This document shows positions 38,549-49,489 of a stretch of 64,000 nt of DNA, piece after piece. The notes beneath the pieces are model-generated. The model had not been told where the DNA came from, searched no databases, and saw only the letters and a list, made by a program, of their open reading frames with translations. The translations under genes and the position numbers were made by a program. The stretch spans positions 5,331,001 to 5,395,000 of the forward strand of contig NZ_CP112866.1 in the NCBI RefSeq assembly GCF_026410085.1, given 5' to 3'. The stretch is from Pseudomonas quebecensis (GTDB lineage: Bacteria > Pseudomonadota > Gammaproteobacteria > Pseudomonadales > Pseudomonadaceae). Every line of letters begins with the position of its first letter. Positions within the stretch are counted from its first letter, which is position 1.

Positions 38549-38563
38549 TGTTATACTATAACA
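38549..38563. promoter_or_regulatory. Zur box between the small exported gene and zigA
   Basis: TGTTATACTATAACA is a perfect palindrome differing from the first Zur box only at the centre. It lies 47 bases before zigA and 76 bases before the leftward small gene. Two almost identical boxes 1.7 kb apart define a zinc-limitation island. Confidence 0.92.
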
Positions 38564-38609
38564 TTAACAACAGCCCGATTCGAACGGGCGGCCTGATGAG
38601 AATGACCTG

Positions 38610-39817
<1,208 letters not shown>

Positions 39818-39818
<1 letters not shown>

Positions 39819-40462
39819 TGCTGTCTGCATTAACGCCCTTGCGCCCATTGATTCGCCAGACTCGCGGCGAAACCCCGTTGGCACTGTCCGACATCCTTGA
39901 AGACGGGGTGAACCTGGCCCTGTGGCAGCGCCAATTGCCGCTGCATATCGCCGAATTCGGCGCCTTGCTGGTGGCGCTCAACGAGCCCGTGGCCGATTCG
40001 TTGGTGGTGGAACTCGGCAGTGAGGAGGCGGTGCCGAACTTGCAGGGGCTGGCGGCCAATTGCCGTGATCTTGAAGGCTACGAAGGGTTCATCGCCGATG
40101 TGTCATGGCTGGTCAGCGCCTTTGCCTGCCTGCTCGGTGCCCACCGCATCGGGGTGCGCCTGCGGTTGTTGGATAAAGCCATGTGCCCAAGGTTTCACGT
40201 CGACCATGTACCGGTGCGGCTGATCACTACCTATGCGGGGATTGGCAGCCAATGGTTGCGTGAAGGCATCATGGACCGCCGCCGATTGGGTCAACCCGCC
40301 GCCGAGCCCACCGCGCGCATTGAGCAGATCCACTGCGGCGAGGTGGCCCTGCTCAAGGGCAGCAAGTGGCACGGTAACGAAGGTCACGGCCTGATTCATC
40401 GCTCGCCCGCTTTGAGGGCCGGTGAGCGCCGCTTGATTCTGACGCTGGATTGGCTGGCATAA
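39818..40462 (+). CDS. DUF1826 protein, possibly a 2-oxoglutarate/Fe(II) oxygenase-like fold
   Basis: The 214-residue cytoplasmic protein belongs to DUF1826, without a known function. It is translationally coupled to zigA and often accompanies COG0523 genes. I see a spaced set of residues: His127-Val-Asp129 in RFHVDHVPVRLITTYAG, His194 in HGLIHRSPAL and Arg204 in GERRLILTLDW. The HxD...H...R order, with about 65 residues between and then ten, matches the iron and 2-oxoglutarate sites of that oxygenase superfamily. This is my inference from spacing, not an established assignment. Confidence 0.85.
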
Positions 40463-40506
40463 GCGCGTAGGATCAAGCGCTCTCCATGGCCTGAATGAAG
40501 CCTTCC

Positions 40507-41469
40507 ATGCTGCAGAACATTCCCACTCACGTGATAGCCGGGCCATTGGGCGCCGGCAAGACCAGCCTGATCAAGCACCTGCTTGCCCAACGCCCGCCAG
40601 GCGAGCGCTGGGCTGTGTTGATCAACGAATTCGGCCAGATCGGTCTGGACGCCGCGCTGCTGAGCCAGGATGACGACGGCATTGCCCTGGGCGAGGTCGC
40701 CGGTGGTTGTTTGTGCTGTGTGAACGGTGCGCCGTTCCAGGTAGGCCTGGGCCGTCTGTTACGTAAGGCCCAGCCGCATCGTTTGTTTATCGAACCGTCG
40801 GGGCTGGGCCATCCGGCGCAGGTGCTCAAGCAGTTGCGTGAGCCACCTTGGCAGGGCGTGCTGACGGTGCAACCCTGCGTGTTGGTCCTGGATGCCCAGG
40901 CTTTGGCGGCGGGCAGACCCCTGCCCGCGGCGCAACAGGAAGCGCTGGCCGGTGCCGGGCTGCTGGTGTTGAACAAGGATGAAGGTCTGGACGCGGCGCA
41001 GCGCCAGGCGGTTGAAGCGCGGCTACCCGATTGCCCGCGTTGCTGGACCCACCAGGCGCGTCTGCCATTGGCTCGGCTACCGGGGTTGGATCAGCACGCG
41101 GGTGTGGCTGTGGATAACGTTGACCAACCCCAGGGCTTGGCCCAACTGCCGGCGATCTGGCGCGATCCCACCGTGCCGATCTGTTTGAGCCAGGCCCAGG
41201 AGGGCAACTGGAGTGTGGGATGGCGTTGGCATCCGAGCCAGCAATTCGACACTCAACGCGTGGCGGCGTGGCTGGCAGATCTCGCCTGGCGGCGCGCCAA
41301 GCTGGTTATCCACAGCCGTGACGGTTGGGTCAGCGCCAATGCGTTGGATAACAGCGCGCTTGCGTGGCAGGCCAGTGAATGGCGCCGTGATTCTCGTCTG
41401 GAATTGATCTTCAGCACGCCACAGGACGTGGCGGCATTGCAGGCCGGATTGGCGGCCTGCCGTTACTGA
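40507..41469 (+). CDS. Second COG0523 GTP-binding protein
   Basis: The 320-residue G3E GTPase has Walker A GPLGAGKTS (12-20), CxCC Cys68-Leu-Cys70-Cys71 in GGCLCCVNG, EPSG as the switch and NKDE for guanine recognition. It is shorter than ZigA and only distantly related, so the two may serve different clients. It is 44 bases after the DUF1826 gene in the same orientation and probably in the same Zur-controlled transcript. An ATG four codons upstream (40495) is an alternative start. Its end overlaps the convergent DUF3301 gene by seven bases. Confidence 0.9.
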   Translation: MLQNIPTHVIAGPLGAGKTSLIKHLLAQRPPGERWAVLINEFGQIGLDAALLSQDDDGIALGEVAGGCLCCVNGAPFQVGLGRLLRKAQPHRLFIEPSGLGHPAQVLKQLREPPWQGVLTVQPCVLVLDAQALAAGRPLPAAQQEALAGAGLLVLNKDEGLDAAQRQAVEARLPDCPRCWTHQARLPLARLPGLDQHAGVAVDNVDQPQGLAQLPAIWRDPTVPICLSQAQEGNWSVGWRWHPSQQFDTQRVAAWLADLAWRRAKLVIHSRDGWVSANALDNSALAWQASEWRRDSRLELIFSTPQDVAALQAGLAACRY

Positions 41470-41858
41470 CGGTTCTTGGTGCTGTGGTCCTGGCGCCACT
41501 GGCTCAGCTCAATGATCTCGGCGCTGGGCAAGGGGGTCTTGATCTCGAACGGGTAGGGCGCCAGTTCGATCTGCGCGCTATGGGCGCCGAACTGGGTGAT
41601 GGTGCCGGGGTGGCGGGTCTCGCCGGTCACGGTGAACTCGAAATTGTAGACCCGCGCCAAGCGCCGCCGCCCATTGGCATCCTTTACAAAACCGATACGC
41701 TTGAGCGCCACCGCGCCGTCCAGCAGCTCGACGTCGAGCTTGGCGCAATGCTGCTTGACCCGCTCCAGCGCGCGCTCGCGCAAACCGTGGTTGTGCCACA
41801 CCCAGGCGGCACCGGTCGCCAGCAGCATCAACACGAACATGTTTCCCAGGGTCAGCAT
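41463..41858 (-). CDS. DUF3301-family membrane-anchored protein
   Basis: The 131-residue protein has one N-terminal hydrophobic segment (MLTLGNMFVLMLLATGAAWVW) and a cytoplasmic or periplasmic domain with RALERVKQHCAKLDVELLDG and RRRLARVYNFEFTVTG. This matches DUF3301, of unknown function, common in gammaproteobacteria. The start at 41858 is the natural one. Its place between the COG0523 gene and pdxY is conserved in pseudomonads as I recall. Confidence 0.85.
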   Translation of the reverse strand: MLTLGNMFVLMLLATGAAWVWHNHGLRERALERVKQHCAKLDVELLDGAVALKRIGFVKDANGRRRLARVYNFEFTVTGETRHPGTITQFGAHSAQIELAPYPFEIKTPLPSAEIIELSQWRQDHSTKNRQ

Positions 41859-41975
41859 GCGATGAACTCCAACAAAGTGAGAGCAGCTTAACTGCGTCGC
41901 CGGTCTGTCGTACAGGCTGCGTTTAGTCGCATACTGCGCGGCCAGAATCCAAATGGCTTTACGGAAACCCCCTGC

Positions 41976-42848
41976 ATGAAACGCACCCCTCATCTGCTTG
42001 CGATCCAGTCTCATGTGGTCTTTGGCCACGCCGGAAACAGCGCCGCCGTGTTCCCCATGCAGCGGGTCGGGGTGAACGTCTGGCCGCTCAACACGGTGCA
42101 GTTCTCCAACCACACCCAGTATGGACAGTGGACGGGAGAAGTGTTGGCGCCGCAGCAAATTCCTGCGTTGGTGGAAGGCATTGCCGCCATCGGTGAACTG
42201 GGTAACTGTGATGCCATTTTGTCCGGTTACCTGGGCAGCGCGGACCAGGGGCGGGCGATTCTCAGCGGCGTGGCGCGCATCAAGGCGATCAACCCCAAGG
42301 CTCTTTACCTGTGCGACCCGGTGATGGGGCACCCGGAAAAAGGCTGCATCGTGCCTCAGGAAGTCAGCGATTTTCTGCTCGACGAAGCTGCTGCGATGGC
42401 CGACTTCCTGTGCCCCAACCAATTGGAACTGGACAGCTTCGCCGGTCGTAAGCCGCGCTCGCTGTTCGATTGCCTCGCCATGGCCAAGGCGTTGCTGGCG
42501 CGTGGGCCCAAGGCCGTATTGGTCAAGCATTTGGATTACCCCGGCAAGCTGCCGGATGGTTTCGAGATGCTGTTGGTGACCGCCGACGCCAGTTGGCACC
42601 TGCGCCGGCCGTTGCTGGCCTTCCCTCGTCAGCCGGTAGGGGTGGGCGACCTGACGTCGGGACTGTTCCTGGCGCGTGTGCTGTTGGGTGACAGCTTGCT
42701 GGCGGCTTTTGAATTCACCGCCGCCGCGGTGCACGAAGTGCTGCTCGAGACCCAGGCCTGCGCCAGCTATGAACTGGAACTGGTGCGCGCCCAGGACCGC
42801 ATTGCCCATCCTCGCGTTCGCTTCGAAGCGACACCCATCACTCTGTAA
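41976..42848 (+). CDS. pdxY: Pyridoxal kinase PdxY
   Basis: The 290-residue kinase phosphorylates pyridoxal in the vitamin B6 salvage pathway. Visible are [21 protein letters not shown] at the start (substrate binding), [26 protein letters not shown] and the catalytic [10 protein letters not shown], where Asp serves as the base (GxGD). Length and motifs match PdxY rather than ThiD/PdxK. It is a monocistronic gene followed by a REP hairpin. Confidence 0.95.
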   Translation: MKRTPHLLAIQSHVVFGHAGNSAAVFPMQRVGVNVWPLNTVQFSNHTQYGQWTGEVLAPQQIPALVEGIAAIGELGNCDAILSGYLGSADQGRAILSGVARIKAINPKALYLCDPVMGHPEKGCIVPQEVSDFLLDEAAAMADFLCPNQLELDSFAGRKPRSLFDCLAMAKALLARGPKAVLVKHLDYPGKLPDGFEMLLVTADASWHLRRPLLAFPRQPVGVGDLTSGLFLARVLLGDSLLAAFEFTAAAVHEVLLETQACASYELELVRAQDRIAHPRVRFEATPITL

Positions 42849-42862
42849 GCACACCGGGCCCA

Positions 42863-42888
42863 CTGTGGGAGCAAGCCCACTCCCACAG
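42863..42888. repeat. REP-family hairpin after pdxY
   Basis: CTGTGGGAG-CAAGCCCA-CTCCCACAG is a nine-base perfect stem with a short loop carrying the CAAGC core of the local REP family. It lies 14 bases after the pdxY stop, between two convergent genes. Confidence 0.8.
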
Positions 42889-42913
42889 GGTGAATGGGTT
42901 TACAGCCTCGGAC

Positions 42914-43399
42914 TTACGGCGCGTCGGCCTTGATTTCCTGGTAGCGCTTTTCCAGCTCCTGGCGGATCTGCCGACGTTGCTGGGCCTGCACGAAGCGGCG
43001 TTTGCCTTCGCTGTTATGCGGTTGCAACGGCGGGACGGCAGCCGGTTTGCGCTGGTCGTCCACCGCCACCATGGTAAAGAAGCAACTGTTGGTATGCCGC
43101 ACCGAGCGCTCGCGAATGTTCTCGGTCACCACTTTGATGCCCACTTCCATCGAGGTATTGCCGGTGTAGTTGACCGACGCGAGAAAGGTCACCAGCTCGC
43201 CGACATGGATCGGCTCGCGAAAAATCACCTGGTCCACCGACAACGTCACTACATAGCGCCCGGCATAACGGCTCGCGCAGGCGTAGGCCACTTCGTCGAG
43301 GTACTTGAGCAAGGTGCCGCCGTGGACATTGCCTGAGAAGTTGGCCATATCAGGGGTCATCAAGACCGTCATCGACAGCTGGGCGTTTCCGGGTTCCAT
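42914..43399 (-). CDS. Acyl-CoA thioesterase (YciA-like hotdog)
   Basis: The 161-residue enzyme hydrolyses acyl-CoA. The hotdog fold is shown by PDMANFSGNVHGGTLLKYLDE, with the conserved Asn/His-Gly-Gly and the catalytic acidic residue at the start of the long helix, then YVVTLSVDQVIFREPIHVGE and SMEVGIKVVTENI. The basic C-terminal tail (about 125-161) is a family feature. It stands alone between convergent pdxY and a divergent antiporter gene. Confidence 0.92.
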   Translation of the reverse strand: MEPGNAQLSMTVLMTPDMANFSGNVHGGTLLKYLDEVAYACASRYAGRYVVTLSVDQVIFREPIHVGELVTFLASVNYTGNTSMEVGIKVVTENIRERSVRHTNSCFFTMVAVDDQRKPAAVPPLQPHNSEGKRRFVQAQQRRQIRQELEKRYQEIKADAP

Positions 43400-43680
43400 A
43401 GCTCACTCACGGGTTATAGGCATTGGTGGGGAAAGCACCTCTGCGGGTGCTGAACTCTTTACTGCGCTAGCCCTAACGGGACGCCGGTGGGCGGCTTGCC
43501 GTCACGCGTGGGCCGATCTGTTTCCATATATTGCACCGGCTTTTCGCCGGAAGTCGCGGTGTTAACCTTCAAAAGCCTTTCTAAGGGCATTTCTTACGTT
43601 TTAGGTAGATTTTTCCTTCAGCCTTTAAGGGTACGAGCTGAAGTGGGAAAACTGCCGGTACCCTCAAGGAGCCCCTCGCC

Positions 43681-45444
43681 ATGCACGCCATCAGCTTCAT
43701 TCAGGACTTGGCTGTGATCATGTTGGTGGCAGGGGTGGTGACCGTCCTGTTTCATCGGCTCAAGCAGCCGGTGGTGCTGGGGTATATCGTCGCCGGGTTT
43801 ATTATTGGCCCGCACACGCCGCCCTTCGGGCTGATCCACGACGAAGACACCATCAAGACCCTGGCCGAGCTGGGGGTGATTTTCCTGATGTTCTGCCTGG
43901 GCCTGGAGTTCAGCCTGCGCAAGCTGTTCAAGGTTGGCGCCACGGCGTTTATCGCGGCGTTCCTGGAAATCATCCTGATGATCTGGATCGGCTACGAAAT
44001 CGGGCGCTGGTTCGACTGGAGCACCATGGACTCGCTGTTCCTCGGCGCGATCCTGGCCATTTCTTCCACAACCATCATCGTCAAGGCTCTTAATGACCTG
44101 AAGATGAAAGACCAGCGTTTCGCCCAGCTGATTTTCGGCGTATTGATCGTGGAAGACATCCTCGGGATCGGCATTATCGCGCTGCTGTCGAGCATTGCCG
44201 TGAGCGGCACGGTCAGCTCCGGCGAGGTGTTTTCCACGGTCGGCAAGCTCTCGCTGTTCATGATTGTGGCGCTGGTGATCGGCATTCTGCTGGTGCCGCG
44301 GCTGTTGGCCTACGTGGCCAGATTTGAAAGCAACGAGATGTTGTTGATTACCGTATTGGGCCTGTGCTTCGGTTTTTGCCTGCTGGTGGTCAAGCTGGAA
44401 TACAGCATGGTGTTGGGCGCGTTCCTGATCGGAGCGATCATGGCCGAGTCGCGGCAGTTGATTAAGATCGAGCGCCTGATCGAGCCGGTTCGCGACATGT
44501 TCAGTGCGATTTTCTTTGTCGCCATCGGCCTGATGATCGACCCCCAGATCCTGCTGCAATACGCCTGGCCGATCGCGGTGATCACGGTGGCCGTGGTGCT
44601 GGGCAAAATGCTCTCCTGTGGCCTGGGGGCATTTATCGCAGGCAACGATGGGCGCACTTCGCTGCGGGTGGGGATGGGACTGTCACAGATTGGCGAGTTC
44701 TCCTTCATCATTGCCGCGCTTGGGATGACGTTGCAGGTGACCAGTGACTTTCTGTATCCGGTGGCGGTGGCGGTTTCGGCGATTACAACCTTGCTTACGC
44801 CCTATCTGATTCGCGGTGCCGATCCGTTGTCATTGAAGATGGCGGCAGTGATGCCTCAGCGCATGAGCCGGGTGTTCGGTCTGTATGGCGAGTGGCTGCG
44901 CAGCATTCAGCCTCAGGGAGAGGGTGCGATGCTGGCGGCGATGATCCGCAAGATCGTCCTGCAGGTTGGGGTGAACCTGGCGCTGGTAGTGGCAATCTTC
45001 CTGGCCGGCAGCTATTTCGCCGCCCGTATCGGTGGCTATCTGGAGGGTTGGGTCAGCGATCCCAGCTGGCAGAAGGCGTTGATCTGGGGCGGCGCATTGC
45101 TGTTGTCGCTGCCGTTCCTGATCGCGGCGTACCGCAAGCTCAAAGCGCTGTCGATGCTGCTGGCGGAGATGAGCGTGACACCGGAAATGGCTGGACGGCA
45201 TACCCAGCGTGTGCGGCGTGTAATCGCCGAGCTGATTCCGATTCTGTCGCTGCTGGTGATCTTTCTGCTACTGGCCGCGTTGTCGGCCAGTATTCTGCCG
45301 ACCAACAAGTTGTTGGTGTTGATCGCGGTGGTCACGGCAGCGGTGGCGGCGGTGCTCTGGCGCTGGTTCATCCGCGTGCATACGCGCATGCAGGTCGCGT
45401 TGTTGGAGACGCTGGATAACCATAAGGATACGCCGGAGCACTGA
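43681..45444 (+). CDS. CPA2-family cation:proton antiporter without RCK domain
   Basis: The 587-residue membrane protein has a Kef/YbaL-like antiporter core (about 1-390, 10-12 helices; GYIVAGFIIGPHTPPFG, FCLGLEFSLRKLFK and the NhaA-like LIVEDILGIG segment). After a soluble linker (about 380-415) it has four further helices (about 420-570) instead of the cytosolic TrkA-N/RCK domain of KefB. It likely exchanges K+ or Na+ for H+ across the inner membrane. The 281-base upstream region contains a loose inverted repeat, AAGGGTAC...GTACCCTC (43626-43668), but nothing coding. Confidence 0.9.
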   Translation: MHAISFIQDLAVIMLVAGVVTVLFHRLKQPVVLGYIVAGFIIGPHTPPFGLIHDEDTIKTLAELGVIFLMFCLGLEFSLRKLFKVGATAFIAAFLEIILMIWIGYEIGRWFDWSTMDSLFLGAILAISSTTIIVKALNDLKMKDQRFAQLIFGVLIVEDILGIGIIALLSSIAVSGTVSSGEVFSTVGKLSLFMIVALVIGILLVPRLLAYVARFESNEMLLITVLGLCFGFCLLVVKLEYSMVLGAFLIGAIMAESRQLIKIERLIEPVRDMFSAIFFVAIGLMIDPQILLQYAWPIAVITVAVVLGKMLSCGLGAFIAGNDGRTSLRVGMGLSQIGEFSFIIAALGMTLQVTSDFLYPVAVAVSAITTLLTPYLIRGADPLSLKMAAVMPQRMSRVFGLYGEWLRSIQPQGEGAMLAAMIRKIVLQVGVNLALVVAIFLAGSYFAARIGGYLEGWVSDPSWQKALIWGGALLLSLPFLIAAYRKLKALSMLLAEMSVTPEMAGRHTQRVRRVIAELIPILSLLVIFLLLAALSASILPTNKLLVLIAVVTAAVAAVLWRWFIRVHTRMQVALLETLDNHKDTPEH

Positions 45445-45457
45445 AGGGCCTGTGGAC

Positions 45458-45865
45458 TCAGCTTTCCAGCCAGACGTCCCGCGCCCAGTGCCAGACCGAT
45501 TCCCAGGTTTCTTCCTGGATGAGTTCTTCTTCAGCGGACCACAGCACCACGGTGCCGTCTTCCTCGACGCAGTAGTAGTCGTCGCCGTCCTGGCAGATCG
45601 GAATCAAACTGCGATCGACACCGGCATCCCATGCATTGGCGGCCACATCCGGCAGGTAGGTGTGGGATTGTGGGTCGGTGACGGTCACCGGCTCCAGGCT
45701 GCCGTAGACCACGTCGCTGACGGTCAGCAGGAACTCGCGGAAGACAAAGGGGATGTCGATGAACAGCTGTTCTTCGATTTCCACCAGCAGGTCTTCGTCA
45801 GGCAGTTCCAGCGGAACCGGGACCGGTTCGTTGGCTTCACGCAGTTGTTCGATGATTTCTTCCAC
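45458..45865 (-). CDS. SMI1/KNR4-family protein
   Basis: The 135-residue acidic cytoplasmic protein has the SMI1/KNR4 (SUKH) pattern: VEEIIEQLREANEPVPVPLE at the start, FIDIPFVFREFLLTVSDV in the middle (IPxxYxxFL-like) and LIPICQDGDDYYCVEEDG with the WSAEEE end. The GTG at 45865 is the likely start, with GAGG nine bases upstream; the longer ATG ORF reads through a terminator. Some relatives are toxin immunity proteins, but no toxin gene lies nearby, so a housekeeping role is as likely. Confidence 0.87.
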   Translation of the reverse strand: MEEIIEQLREANEPVPVPLELPDEDLLVEIEEQLFIDIPFVFREFLLTVSDVVYGSLEPVTVTDPQSHTYLPDVAANAWDAGVDRSLIPICQDGDDYYCVEEDGTVVLWSAEEELIQEETWESVWHWARDVWLES

Positions 45866-45945
45866 GGCCGGGATCCTCTTGCTGATGGCGCGGGTTAATA
45901 GGGGCGTTTTATACAGTAGCTCGCTATAAGTGCAACCGTGAAATA

Positions 45946-45972
45946 GAAAACCCCGGACAGGTCCGGGGTTTC
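45946..45972 (-). terminator. Terminator after the Tim44-like gene
   Basis: Read on the minus strand the hairpin is GAAACCCCGGAC-CTGTCCGGGG followed by TTTTCTATTTC. It lies 28 bases past the stop of the Tim44-like gene and separates it from the SMI1/KNR4 gene. Confidence 0.88.
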
Positions 45973-45999
45973 GGTGTTGCTGGCTCAAGCGAGTACGGA

Positions 46000-46866
46000 T
46001 CAGCCGTTCTGGCGGATACCGGCGACCAGCCATGGCTGGTTGTCGCCCTGGGCACGTTCCATGTTCCAGCTTTCGCTGAACGCTTCGCCCTGGTCGAAAC
46101 GCGAGGTTTTCGACACACCGCTGAAGGTCAGGGTGGCGATGGTCTTGTCGGCGCGGTCATCCACACCGTCAAGCTGGACGCGCAGGTCGTCGATGTAGGT
46201 CGACTGGAAACCGTCGCCCAGGTCGGCGCGTTCGCGCTTGAGGAACTCCAGCAGTTGCGGGGTCACGAACTCGGCGATCTTGTCCATTTCATTGGCATCC
46301 CAGTGTTGCTGCAGGGACTGGAAGTGGCTGCGGGCCGCTTCGATGAAACGTTCTTCGTTGAACCAGGCCGGTGCATTGATCACCGGACGGGCGGCAGGTG
46401 CGGCCGAACCACCGAAGATCGAACCCATGGCCGGCTTCTGCTCGAACACTTCACGCTGCATTGGCGCGCCGGCCGGAGCCAGGTGCTCCTGTTGCTTGCG
46501 GCGACGAGCGGCGATGAAGCGGAAGATCACGAACGCGATGACCGCCAGGATCAGGATGTCGAAGATCTGCATGCCCTGGAAGCCGCCACCCATAAACATG
46601 GAGGCGAGCAGGCCACCGGCGGCGATACCTGCCAGTGGGCCCAACCAGCGCGAAGCGCCGCCGGCCTTGGCCGCAGCGCCAGCCGCACCGGCTGCGCCCG
46701 CAGTGGCTGCTGCACCGCCGGCACCGGCGGATGGGGCCATTTGGCTGGTCTGGTGAGTGGGCGCTGCGCCCGAGCTTTTGCCACCACCGAAGCGTTTGGC
46801 GTTGGCGTCGAGGCTCATCGTCAGGCCGATGCACAACGCCATGGCGATGCTAAGAAAACGTTTCAT
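46000..46866 (-). CDS. Tim44-like domain membrane protein
   Basis: The 288-residue protein has a signal-like N-terminus (MKRFLSIAMALCIGLTMSLD), an Ala/Gly-rich low-complexity stretch (about 40-70), a membrane segment (about 75-115, with FDILILAVIAFVIFRFI), and a C-terminal Tim44/MBA1-like domain (about 160-288) beginning FNEERFIEAARSHFQSLQQHW. Bacterial members are inner-membrane proteins of unknown role with a NTF2-like fold. It is monocistronic with its own terminator. Confidence 0.9.
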   Translation of the reverse strand: MKRFLSIAMALCIGLTMSLDANAKRFGGGKSSGAAPTHQTSQMAPSAGAGGAAATAGAAGAAGAAAKAGGASRWLGPLAGIAAGGLLASMFMGGGFQGMQIFDILILAVIAFVIFRFIAARRRKQQEHLAPAGAPMQREVFEQKPAMGSIFGGSAAPAARPVINAPAWFNEERFIEAARSHFQSLQQHWDANEMDKIAEFVTPQLLEFLKRERADLGDGFQSTYIDDLRVQLDGVDDRADKTIATLTFSGVSKTSRFDQGEAFSESWNMERAQGDNQPWLVAGIRQNG

Positions 46867-47037
46867 AAAGGGAATTCCCATTTGTGGATTGCACGCGCGC
46901 CATGTTGCACAGGTGTAATGACAGTGGCTAGCGACATAATGTTTCGGGCTTTTGCGTAGGACGAAATCCGAAGGGTCTGTAGGACTAATTACAGATATCG
47001 GCCCACCCACCACAAACCGCGCCTTGCCTGGTCCAGG

Positions 47038-49221
47038 TCAAATCGCTTCGAGCTTGGCGTAGCCCATCATCAGCCACTTGCTGCCCTCGGCGAAGTTCAC
47101 CTGCACGCGGGCCTGGGCACCGGCGCCTTCGAAGTTGAGGATCACGCCTTCACCGAAGATCGCATGTTTGACCTGCTGGCCCAGGCTGAACGGCGTTTCC
47201 GGAATCTCGGAACCGGCGAACATGTTGCTGGAATTCTGTTGCTGACCACCGCCGAACGGGCGACTGACGCTGTTGGACAAGCGCACTTCCTGAATCAGCC
47301 CTTTCGGCACTTCGCGTACGAAGCGCGATACCTTGTTGTAGGTCTCGCTGCCGTAGAGTCGTCGGGTCTCAGCGTAAGTCATCACCAGGTTCTGCATCGC
47401 CCGAGTGATACCGACGTAGGCCAGGCGGCGCTCTTCCTCAAGGCGGCCAGGTTCTTCCAGGCTCATCTTGTGCGGGAACAGGCCTTCTTCCATGCCCACC
47501 AGGAACACGTAGGGGAATTCCAGGCCCTTGGCGCTGTGCAGGGTCATCAGCTGGATGCTGTCTTCGTGCTCGTCGGCCTGAGTATCGCCGGCTTCCAGCG
47601 ACGCGTGGCCGAGGAACGCGGCGAGCGGGGTCAGCTCTTCGTCTTCTTCGGTGGTCTCGAAGGCGCGGGCCGCGCTCACCAGTTCCTCAAGGTTTTCCAC
47701 CCGGGCCTGGCCTTTCTCGCCTTTTTCCGCCTCGTGGTAGGCAATCAGCCCGGATTGTTCGATCACGGTCTGGGTCATCAAGTGCAGGGGCATCTGCTCG
47801 CACTTGGCCGCAAGGTTCTCGATCAGTTCGACAAACACGCCCAGCGCCCCGGCCGCTCGACCGGTCAGGCCCTTGTTGGCGATCAGCAGGCGCATGGCCT
47901 CCCACATCGACACATCGGCGTGACGCGCGTGCTCGCGGATCGCTTCAACGGTTTTCTCACCGATGCCACGAGCCGGAATATTGATCACCCGTTCCAGCGC
48001 CGCATCGTTGCCCCGGCCTTCCAGCAAGCGCAGGTAGGCCATGGCGTTCTTGATTTCCGCGCGTTCGAAGAAGCGCTGGCCGCCATAGATGCGATACGGG
48101 ATGCGCTCGCGCAACAAGGCTTCTTCCAGTACCCGCGATTGGGCGTTGGAGCGGTACAGGATGGCGATGTCGCTGCGCGCCAGGCCGGTTTTCAGGGCGC
48201 TTTCGATGGTTTCCACCACATAGCGCGCCTCGTCGTGTTCGTTGAAGGCGGCGTACAGATTGATCGCTTCGCCTTCGCCGCCGTCGGTCCACAACTCTTT
48301 GCCCAGGCGCCCGGTATTGTTGGCGATCAAGGCGTTGGCGGCTTTGAGAATGCCGGCAGTGGAGCGGTAGTTCTGCTCCAGGCGAATCGTCACCGCGTCC
48401 GGGAAATCCTCGGAATACTGGTAAATGTTCTCGATTTTCGCGCCGCGCCAGCCGTAGATCGACTGGTCGTCATCGCCCACTACCATCAGGCTGTCGCCGC
48501 CCTTGGCCAACAGGCGCAACCAGGCGTATTGCACGGCGTTGGTGTCCTGGAACTCGTCCACCAGGATGTGGCGGAAGCGCTTTTGATAATGGGCCAGCAA
48601 GCCTGGGTTATCGCGCCACAGGTCGAGGGCGCGCAACAGCAGTTCGGAGAAGTCGATCACGCCGGCGCGCACGCAGGCCGCTTCGTACGCCTCATAAATG
48701 CTGCGCATGGTGGCCAGGAACAAGTCGCCGCTGGCCTGGATATGTTGCGGGCGCAGGCCTTCGTCTTTCTGGCCGTTGATGAACCACTGGGCCTGACGCG
48801 CGGGCCAACGCTGTTCGTCCAGGCCCAACTCGCGAATGACGCGCTTGACCAGGCGTTGCTGGTCGTCACTGTCGAGGATCTGGAACGTCTGGCTCAGGCC
48901 CGCTTCCTGCCAGTGCGCACGCAACAGGCGGTGTGCCAGGCCGTGGAACGTACCGACCCACATGCCGGCCGGGCTGATACCCATCAGCTGTTCGATGCGG
49001 TGGCGCATCTCGGCGGCCGCCTTGTTGGTGAAGGTCACCGACAGGATGGAATGCGGGGACGCGTTTTCGACCTGGATCAACCAGGCGATACGGTGCACCA
49101 GCACTCGGGTTTTACCGGAGCCAGCACCGGCCAGGACCAACTGACGGCCAACGGGGGCGGCTACGGCCTGGCGTTGGGCATCGTTGAGGGAATTAAGCAA
49201 AAGAGAGAGATCATCGCGCAT
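47038..49221 (-). CDS. uvrD: DNA helicase II UvrD
   Basis: The 727-residue superfamily 1A helicase works 3' to 5' in nucleotide-excision and mismatch repair. Motifs in order: Q motif (NDAQRQAV), I (AGAGSGKTRVL), Ia (SVTFTNKAAAEM), II (LVDEFQDTNAVQ), III (VGDDDQSIYGWRGA), IV (RLEQNYRS), V (LMTLHSAKGLEFPYVFL) and VI (RLAYVGITRAM). The C-terminal Tudor-like tail ends in QVNFAEGSKWLMMGYAKLEA, typical of UvrD. Length is standard. Confidence 0.97.
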   Translation of the reverse strand: MRDDLSLLLNSLNDAQRQAVAAPVGRQLVLAGAGSGKTRVLVHRIAWLIQVENASPHSILSVTFTNKAAAEMRHRIEQLMGISPAGMWVGTFHGLAHRLLRAHWQEAGLSQTFQILDSDDQQRLVKRVIRELGLDEQRWPARQAQWFINGQKDEGLRPQHIQASGDLFLATMRSIYEAYEAACVRAGVIDFSELLLRALDLWRDNPGLLAHYQKRFRHILVDEFQDTNAVQYAWLRLLAKGGDSLMVVGDDDQSIYGWRGAKIENIYQYSEDFPDAVTIRLEQNYRSTAGILKAANALIANNTGRLGKELWTDGGEGEAINLYAAFNEHDEARYVVETIESALKTGLARSDIAILYRSNAQSRVLEEALLRERIPYRIYGGQRFFERAEIKNAMAYLRLLEGRGNDAALERVINIPARGIGEKTVEAIREHARHADVSMWEAMRLLIANKGLTGRAAGALGVFVELIENLAAKCEQMPLHLMTQTVIEQSGLIAYHEAEKGEKGQARVENLEELVSAARAFETTEEDEELTPLAAFLGHASLEAGDTQADEHEDSIQLMTLHSAKGLEFPYVFLVGMEEGLFPHKMSLEEPGRLEEERRLAYVGITRAMQNLVMTYAETRRLYGSETYNKVSRFVREVPKGLIQEVRLSNSVSRPFGGGQQQNSSNMFAGSEIPETPFSLGQQVKHAIFGEGVILNFEGAGAQARVQVNFAEGSKWLMMGYAKLEAI

Positions 49222-49489
49222 CGGCGCATTCTATGGCTCCCAGCAGAGTGGGGCAAATGCCAATGCCGGGCGGTCAACGCAAAACGTTCGGCGCACGCCG
49301 TGCACGGGTGCGGCGGATGACCGGTAAGTCAGGCAGTGCAGCCCGCGCGGTGTCTCGCTCAAGCCGTCTGGCCCACAGGTTTGCGTGGCGCGGCCGTGAG
49401 GTTTTTATGACGTGGAGCAGTTTGGCCGCAGCGCTTGCTTGTGTATGCTCCGTCGACGTTTCGGGCTCACCATTATAAGAACACTGCCT

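Noticed and set aside
45458..45865. SMI1/KNR4 protein as an immunity gene of a contact-dependent toxin
   Set aside because: No Rhs, CdiA, VgrG or other toxin gene lies near; the neighbours are an antiporter and a Tim44-like gene.
49222..49489. Small gene in the gap between uvrD and the GGDEF-EAL gene
   Set aside because: The only open frame (49233-49478) has an Arg/Ser/Ala-rich shadow-like composition and no ribosome site; the gap should hold the two divergent promoters.
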